This document shows, one piece after another, positions 58,748 through 64,000 of a stretch of 64,000 bases of DNA. The position numbers and the translations under genes were made by a program. The first letter of the stretch is position 1. Each line of letters begins with the position of its first letter. Source of the DNA: Geobacter sp. (GTDB lineage: Bacteria > Desulfobacterota > Desulfuromonadia > Geobacterales > Geobacteraceae); contig JACOUQ010000016.1 of NCBI GenBank assembly GCA_016177775.1, forward strand, positions 1-64,000, read 5' to 3'. The notes below the pieces were generated by a model that saw only the letters and a list, made by a program, of their open reading frames with translations, had not been told where the DNA came from and ran no database searches.

Positions 58748-60283
58748 ATGAACTACGGACTCCCTCAAATATCCACGCAGCCCGACTCGTCCTCCCAGAA
58801 TGCGCCCAAAAGCGACAACCGGAAAAAGAAAACCTCCCGCGTCATAACCTGCGTACTATTGGTCCTTTATGCCCTGTATCATATAGCGGCCCAATATTAC
58901 GCAAGCCTGGATTCTCGTCTTCTGGTCCCGTCATGGAGTGGCATTGTGGCTCTGGTCGCTTACGAGTCGGGTCGCTACGAAACCGCTTCCCGCCACTGGC
59001 GCCGGCATTATGCCCTGGCATACGATCCCGCGTCTCTCGACAGCTACACCAGGACGGCTACCGATCGGATCAGCAATGAACCGGGAAAGATCGAATTGTA
59101 TTATCTCCTTGCCGACCTCAATTTTTCCAGGGGGAAGTATGCCGATGCAGCAGAGGCATATCAGCGGGCGCTGGCGTTGAAAAAGGATGACTACGAGGCA
59201 AGGGTCGGGTTGGCGACCTCTCTGGTGATGGAAGGGGAATACAAGAAGTCCCAAGAACTGTTTGCGCATCTTTTCAGGCAGAACTATGAAGGGAAAAACA
59301 CCGCCATATTTCTCAATATACTGGTCGCGCTAGACAGGCTGGAACATTTGAAAATCAATGATAGCGCCGAATTGTATCTGACCTTGGCTTATCTGAACCG
59401 CTACCTGCGCATCATAGATGCGAGACGGCAAAAACACGTGATCTCTTACGCGGACAAGGCCCTTGCACGCGATGGAAAGCTCGATGAGGCCTACCTTTGC
59501 AAAGGGGTCATGTATCTTAAGGAAGCTCAATACGGGGAAGCGTTGGCTCAGTTCGAAAGAGCAGTTGAAATAAATCCGCGTAATGCCGATGCCTACAACA
59601 GAATGGGCTATGTGCAAGGCGTTCTGGGCAATCCGGAGCAGGAACTGGCAAGTTACAAGAGGGCGGTCGAAATTGAAAATGCCGAGCCACTCTTCGCCTA
59701 CAAGCTCGGTGAGCTCCTTTATAAAAAATACGGCGACATGAGGCAGGCCAGCGTTTATTTCAAAAAGGCGCATGACCTGAATCCCGCGGATTATCAGAGC
59801 ATGGGCAGGTATGGATACACCCTCATGCTGTCGGGAGAATATGACCAGGCCTTCGACGTTTGCGCTGAAATGATAAACAGATATCCGGATCGTCCCTATC
59901 CATACAAGCTGAAGGCCGACTGCTTGATGCAGATGCAAAAATATCAGGAAGCCATTGAGTTTTACAAAAAGTCGCACGACGCGGCCGTGCGGTCGGGGGA
60001 AGAATCGGAACTGGACTCACAGGCGTTTACAGAAATGGGGGAGGCCTACACAAAGCTCAAAAGAACAGACGAGGCCATTACCGCATACAAGCAGGCACTC
60101 AGGCACAAACCACATGATGTGAATGCACTATTCAACCTACAGTATTTGTACCGGCGGGAGGGGAAATACGAGGAGGCCTATGCGGCAATCAAGGAGATCC
60201 TGCGGTTGCAGCCGAACCATGCCGGAGCACAGCGTCTGGTGTCTTATATGGAACGAAACGTTGCAGCGGGGAAAAGCCGATGA
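58748..60283 (+). CDS. TPR-repeat membrane protein, 511 aa
   Basis: One membrane span (about residues 32-50) is followed by an extracytoplasmic series of tetratricopeptide repeats ('YADAAEAYQRALALKKDDYEA' type; at least seven copies through residue 490). TPR arrays bind other proteins. It ends with an ATGA overlap into a second TPR gene, and the two precede a secreted collagen-like protein, so they may assemble or secrete it; this is inference. Confidence 0.85.
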   Translation: MNYGLPQISTQPDSSSQNAPKSDNRKKKTSRVITCVLLVLYALYHIAAQYYASLDSRLLVPSWSGIVALVAYESGRYETASRHWRRHYALAYDPASLDSYTRTATDRISNEPGKIELYYLLADLNFSRGKYADAAEAYQRALALKKDDYEARVGLATSLVMEGEYKKSQELFAHLFRQNYEGKNTAIFLNILVALDRLEHLKINDSAELYLTLAYLNRYLRIIDARRQKHVISYADKALARDGKLDEAYLCKGVMYLKEAQYGEALAQFERAVEINPRNADAYNRMGYVQGVLGNPEQELASYKRAVEIENAEPLFAYKLGELLYKKYGDMRQASVYFKKAHDLNPADYQSMGRYGYTLMLSGEYDQAFDVCAEMINRYPDRPYPYKLKADCLMQMQKYQEAIEFYKKSHDAAVRSGEESELDSQAFTEMGEAYTKLKRTDEAITAYKQALRHKPHDVNALFNLQYLYRREGKYEEAYAAIKEILRLQPNHAGAQRLVSYMERNVAAGKSR

Positions 60284-61356
60284 AAGGGATGCCTGACATT
60301 ATAGCTCACCTGCGCGACATGAATCCAAGGCGTCGCATCTTTGGCCTCTATTCGACCGTCTTCATGGTTATTGTCTGGTCGGATTTCCTGTTCATGCGGT
60401 TCCGGATTCCGCTGTTCGAGCATAACGCCTTTTTGCCCGAAACCGGGGCTTTTCTGCTGTATCTCTGGATCATCCTGTTCCTGGACGAATTTGTTCTCAT
60501 CCTCCAAGGCAACAATTATCTTTCGACTGTCGTCGGGCTGGTCAAACGTGCCAGCTTCCTCGTCATCGGGGTCTACGCCCTTGCAGCCTTGCTTCTTGCC
60601 ATCAATGGAGTCAGCACCCGGCCTGTCATAATAAAGACGGCCAGGATCGCGATGGTGTCGCAACCATATCGCGGTGCCTTGAATTACGGCAAAGTGGTCA
60701 TAGATGGATGGGACGCTTCCGGAGGGCGGCGCGAAATCGTCGTCGCCTCATCTGATGAGGCCGCTCTATATGCAGGGCAGGATGTCGAAATAGTGTTGCG
60801 GAAGGGAATACTGTTCCTCGACAGGGTGCTGGAAATACGGCAGGACTTGGAAAAATACTACGGCAAGATGCTGAAAGCATCGCCCGACTCTCAGGTTGCC
60901 CTCAGGGGGCTGGTCCTCATCTGTGCCGAGACGGGAAGGTTCGCAGAGGCACTGAAGTGGTACAGTATCTATGCCGAAAAATCGGGCGACCCTGACGGCA
61001 TTGGCCTCGAATTGGGGCGGCGAATGATCGAAGCAAAGCAGTATGGGCAGGCTGCCGGCTTTTTGAAAGAGGTCGTCCAAAGAGAGAGGGAGTATGAAAA
61101 CCTGTACACTCTCGGCTATGCGCTCGCCTGGGCAGGAGAGAAACTGGAGGCGGAAAAATATCTGCGCGAGGCAACAGAGCTCGATCCGGCCGACTATCGC
61201 GCGTTTTACAGCCTCGGGTATGTGTGCCGGGACACTAATCAGCTCGAAAAGGCGCAAAAAGCATGGACCACAGTGCTAAACCTGCTTCCGCATTTCCCGG
61301 AGGTGGAAAAGAATCTGCGGGAGGTTGAGCAGAGGCTGGCGGCGAAAGGATCTTAG
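60280..61356 (+). CDS. TPR-repeat membrane protein, 358 aa
   Basis: Three membrane spans (about 16-35, 58-76 and 92-112) lead to a soluble domain with TPR repeats after residue 200 ('ENLYTLGYALAWAGEKLEAEKYLREATELDPADYRAFYSLGYV' region). A short 'RPVIIKTARIAMVSQPYRGALNYGKVVIDGWD' segment between them has no recognised match. ATGA overlap with the preceding gene. Confidence 0.83.
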   Translation: MKGMPDIIAHLRDMNPRRRIFGLYSTVFMVIVWSDFLFMRFRIPLFEHNAFLPETGAFLLYLWIILFLDEFVLILQGNNYLSTVVGLVKRASFLVIGVYALAALLLAINGVSTRPVIIKTARIAMVSQPYRGALNYGKVVIDGWDASGGRREIVVASSDEAALYAGQDVEIVLRKGILFLDRVLEIRQDLEKYYGKMLKASPDSQVALRGLVLICAETGRFAEALKWYSIYAEKSGDPDGIGLELGRRMIEAKQYGQAAGFLKEVVQREREYENLYTLGYALAWAGEKLEAEKYLREATELDPADYRAFYSLGYVCRDTNQLEKAQKAWTTVLNLLPHFPEVEKNLREVEQRLAAKGS

Positions 61357-61395
61357 GAAAACGGTCGATTAGGCTGGAAATCAAAGGAGGGCATA

Positions 61396-62934
61396 ATGGA
61401 AAAAATAATCCCATCATTTTGTATTTGCGTGACAGTTACAGTTTTGCTCTTGGCTACAGCCAGCTTAGGTTTAGCCGACACTGCAAGCACAACGTTTTAT
61501 GCTTGCACTAACAAGAACAGTGGCGCCATACGGATTGTGGCCGCAACTACGCAATGTGATTCTAATGAATATGGAATGCTTTGGAATGAGCCAGGACCAA
61601 TGGGGCCAGTCGGCCCTCAAGGACCAATTGGTCCCGTCGGCCCGCAAGGGCCGCAAGGTCTTCAGGGGCCACAGGGCTTGCAAGGGCCAAAGGGACCGGT
61701 TGGACCGCAAGGGCCTCCTGGCCAGACCATGAATTGGGTAAGTGTTGCCGGCACAGCACAGCTTGCAACTTCTGGCACTGGCTATATTGCAAGCGATAAC
61801 ACAGCGCCGGTTGTTATCACACTTCCAGCTTCGCCTTCCATAGGCGACATCATCAGGGTTGCGGGAGCGGGTATGGGCGGGTGGCAGATTGCTCAAAATC
61901 CCGGCCAATCAATCTTGACTGGGCAAGGCCGCAATACCTGGTCGGCCAACTGGAGCGCCCCGCCTGCATATTGGAGCACAGTCGCCACTTCGGCAGACGG
62001 GACGCGAATGGTGGCGGCCTCAGTATATGGCCAAGTTTACACCTCCGCCGATTCGGGGGTGACTTGGTCTGCCAGCATTTATGCACCTGCTCTGTATTGG
62101 TGCTCGGTTGCCTCTTCCTCTGACGGTAAGCATCTGGTCTTGGCAGCGTCAGGAGGGAAAATTTACACATCCTCCAATGCCGGTTGGTACTGGACTGCCA
62201 GCGCCAGCGCTCCAATTGCATCTTGGTTGTCTGTTGCATCCTCTGCAGACGGAACACGTTTGGTGGCATCGGAAGGAAGCGGCAAAATATACACCTCCAG
62301 TGATGGCGGTGTAACCTGGTCTATCAGCAACAGTCCGCCAACGGCGAGATGGTATTCTTCCGTTGCTTCCTCTGCAGACGGAATACGACTGGTGGCAGTG
62401 GCTGTCGGTGGCCAAATATGCACCTCCACTGATGCTGGGGTAACTTGGGCCGTCAGCGCAAGCGCACCAACGGCAAACTGGCGTTCCGTTGCCTCCTCGG
62501 CTGATGGAATGAAGTTGGTGGCGGTAGTTCAAAATGGCCAGATCTATACCTCGACCGATGCCGGGGTAAGTTGGGCCGTCAGCACTGATGCACCAATATT
62601 GAACTGGTGGTCCGTAGCCTCCTCGGCTGACGGGATGCGGCTGGTTGCGGTGCCGGGGGGGACTGGTAACATTTATACTTCCACTGATGCCGGAGTGAGC
62701 TGGACCGCGAGCACTACTGCAAATTGGGAAGCAGTCGCCTCTTCGGCTGACGGGACGCAACTGGTTGCGGTGGAAGGCGGTGGCCAGATATATACTTTTT
62801 TTCCTTCTCTAACCACTACTCCAGGAATTGCCGGAGGTTTGAAAGGAGGCCAATTGGGAGCTGTAGAGCTGCTGTACTTAGGAGATAACAGGTTCCGGAT
62901 ACTCAGTCGTGAAGGGACGATCACAACTTACTAA
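61396..62934 (+). CDS. Secreted collagen-like protein with seven-repeat beta-propeller, 512 aa
   Basis: A signal peptide (ending about residue 28) is followed by fifteen Gly-x-y triplets (67-111) that can form a collagen triple helix, then seven repeats of about 42 residues with the motif 'W[15 protein letters not shown]' and '[11 protein letters not shown]', which fit one seven-bladed propeller of the sialidase/YCF48 type. A short C-terminal domain follows. It is a surface or appendage protein; its ligand is unknown. A GGAGG site precedes the ATG. The sequence is less GC-rich than the core. Confidence 0.85.
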   Translation: MEKIIPSFCICVTVTVLLLATASLGLADTASTTFYACTNKNSGAIRIVAATTQCDSNEYGMLWNEPGPMGPVGPQGPIGPVGPQGPQGLQGPQGLQGPKGPVGPQGPPGQTMNWVSVAGTAQLATSGTGYIASDNTAPVVITLPASPSIGDIIRVAGAGMGGWQIAQNPGQSILTGQGRNTWSANWSAPPAYWSTVATSADGTRMVAASVYGQVYTSADSGVTWSASIYAPALYWCSVASSSDGKHLVLAASGGKIYTSSNAGWYWTASASAPIASWLSVASSADGTRLVASEGSGKIYTSSDGGVTWSISNSPPTARWYSSVASSADGIRLVAVAVGGQICTSTDAGVTWAVSASAPTANWRSVASSADGMKLVAVVQNGQIYTSTDAGVSWAVSTDAPILNWWSVASSADGMRLVAVPGGTGNIYTSTDAGVSWTASTTANWEAVASSADGTQLVAVEGGGQIYTFFPSLTTTPGIAGGLKGGQLGAVELLYLGDNRFRILSREGTITTY

Positions 62935-63048
62935 TAAAAAAAGAAGGTCAATGCAATGACAACCCTTTTGAAGAATCTTAGGAGATGCGCAAGCCCTTTT
63001 GCTTTGGATATTTGCAAGACCAAGAGATGACGGGGGGCATGCCTGCTC

Positions 63049-63441
63049 TCATACGACCTTCACCGACACCTTCCGCTGCCGCGGCCCGTCGAATTCGCAG
63101 AAGTAGATGGCCTGCCAGGTGCCGAGGACCAGGCGGCCTTCGTCGATGAAGATGGTCTCCGAGCCCCCCACCAGGGTCGACTTGATGTGGGCGTCGGAGT
63201 TCCCCTCGGCATGGGTGAAGTAGGGATCGGTCGGCACGAGGCGGTTGAGGAAGCCGTTCATGTCGCGCATGACGTTGGGGTCGGCCCCCTCGTTGATGGT
63301 GATTGCCGCAGTGGTGTGGAGTACGAAGAGGTGGCAGACTCCGCTGGTGACACGGGAATTTTTAACCACTTCCCGCACTGCTTCAGTGATGTCGATGAAT
63401 TCGGTGCGGCTGCGGCTGGTGACGTTTATATGCTTTACCAT
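63049..63441 (-). CDS. YjbQ/UPF0047 family protein, 130 aa
   Basis: The family motif 'FVLHTTAAITINEGADPNVMRDM' and 'HAEGNSDAHIKSTLVGGSETIFI' with the conserved His residues are complete, at the normal size. Members are annotated as secondary thiamine-phosphate synthase, but the natural role is not settled. The stretch 62935-63048 before it holds nothing recognised. Confidence 0.9.
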   Translation of the reverse strand: MVKHINVTSRSRTEFIDITEAVREVVKNSRVTSGVCHLFVLHTTAAITINEGADPNVMRDMNGFLNRLVPTDPYFTHAEGNSDAHIKSTLVGGSETIFIDEGRLVLGTWQAIYFCEFDGPRQRKVSVKVV

Positions 63442-63473
63442 AGTCCACCTCTTGATGCCGAATTGTCAATAGC

Positions 63474-63500
63474 GTAGAGACGCATGGCATGCGTCTCTAC
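63474..63500. repeat. 27-bp perfect palindrome
   Basis: GTAGAGACGCATG (63474-63486) and CATGCGTCTCTAC (63488-63500) are exact reverse complements around one base, between the YjbQ start and the stop of the next gene. A short dispersed repeat or a terminator-like hairpin without a T-tract. Confidence 0.8.
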
Positions 63501-63502
63501 CT

Positions 63503-63988
63503 TCAGCCCTCGTACCCCGATTTCTTCTTTTTCTTCGACTTGGAAGTCTTCTTCTTGGTGGCGCCTGCCAGGGAGAGGATGTCGTTCATCGGTATCTTCC
63601 ATATTCCGTTCTCTTTCAGCAGCCGAAACGAGCGGGTGGAATGTTCCGTCCGGCTTGACAGGGTCTCCAGCCCCACTGTTGCCCTGACTTCCACTTCAGC
63701 GTCATTTTTCACCTTGACCGACACATCCTGAGCCATCTCCCAGCAACAGGAGGGCTTTTTACCAGCTTCCGCCAGCTTGGCGACGAAATATTCCCTGGTG
63801 TGGCTCCCCGCCTTTGTGGTGTGGCGGTACAGCTCGTCATGGCGTCCGTCGCGCCAGAGGGTGAGTATCTCCTTGAACCCCTGTTCTCCCGAAATCCGCA
63901 AGCCTTCGGCGTCGATTACATTCTCCCGCCCCTGCGCGGGGAGCACCCAGAACAGCATGGCCAGAACAACGACAACTATCCGCTTCAT
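63503..63988 (-). CDS. Small secreted protein, paralogue of the gene at 7114-7611, 161 aa
   Basis: Signal peptide ending 'AQG', then 'FKEILTLWRDGRHDELY', 'KPSCCWEMAQDVSVK' and 'NGIWKIPMNDILSLAG', which align with the protein at the left side of the window. The C-terminus is a Lys/Ser-rich basic tail absent from the other copy. No known domain. A run of 'KKKTSKSKKKKKS' near the end may bind acidic polymers or the envelope. Confidence 0.8.
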   Translation of the reverse strand: MKRIVVVVLAMLFWVLPAQGRENVIDAEGLRISGEQGFKEILTLWRDGRHDELYRHTTKAGSHTREYFVAKLAEAGKKPSCCWEMAQDVSVKVKNDAEVEVRATVGLETLSSRTEHSTRSFRLLKENGIWKIPMNDILSLAGATKKKTSKSKKKKKSGYEG

Positions 63989-64000
63989 GGTCCCTCCTGG

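Overview
The window looks like the chromosome of a dissimilatory metal-reducing bacterium of the Geobacter group (Desulfuromonadota). This is inferred from two PpcA-like triheme cytochrome c7 genes, the def-fmt-DUF116 gene order, many B12-fold radical SAM genes, a GC-rich core with strong AGGAGG ribosome sites, and short palindromic intergenic repeats. No rRNA, tRNA or CRISPR array was seen.

Layout. 1-3.7 kb is an accessory stretch: an AT-rich AIPR-like gene, a HigBA-type toxin-antitoxin pair and a ribbon-helix-helix/PIN pair, each with a readable promoter. 3.8-23.7 kb is mostly core: def, fmt, DUF116, a secreted deacetylase, a membrane-anchored HTH regulator, cytochrome c7, a JAMM-DinG helicase fusion, znuACB, a second cytochrome c7, comF, a LUD protein, glmU and glmS separated by an inserted four-helix-bundle element, and two radical SAM genes separated by a 91-bp palindromic element. 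23.8-32.4 kb is a second accessory island. Its main part is a compact, AT-rich four-gene minus-strand operon: an N6-adenine methyltransferase, a protein carrying both a MORC/Hsp90-type ATPase and a complete histidine kinase core, a receiver-domain protein with an unrecognised C-terminal half, and an unrecognised His-rich protein. Orphan HTH, ORF6N and frameshifted antitoxin genes follow.

32.8-48.2 kb is one long minus-strand operon of 16 genes, apparently read from a near-consensus promoter at 48.25 kb. It encodes a deacetylase, a glycosyltransferase, three radical SAM enzymes, an LpxL-type acyltransferase, ACP, acyltransferase, thioesterase, ketoreductase, ketosynthase, a chain-length-factor-like partner, dehydratase, LolA-like and lipoprotein factors and an MMPL exporter. 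The set resembles an aryl-polyene or other outer-membrane lipid pathway, with unusual radical SAM content. 48.3-58.5 kb holds DUF2721, an epimerase, an AddB-like nuclease, a fusion of 5'-3' exonuclease with RNase H, Hsp33 with a coupled 53-residue membrane protein, and a U32 peptidase-family protein. 58.7-64 kb holds a TPR pair with a collagen-like seven-repeat surface protein, YjbQ, and a paralogue of the small secreted protein at 7.1 kb.

The two best candidates for an undescribed system are the methyltransferase/dual-ATPase-kinase/receiver operon (24.6-30.4 kb) and the radical-SAM-rich lipid operon (32.8-48.2 kb). All functions are assigned by reading motifs; no searches were run.
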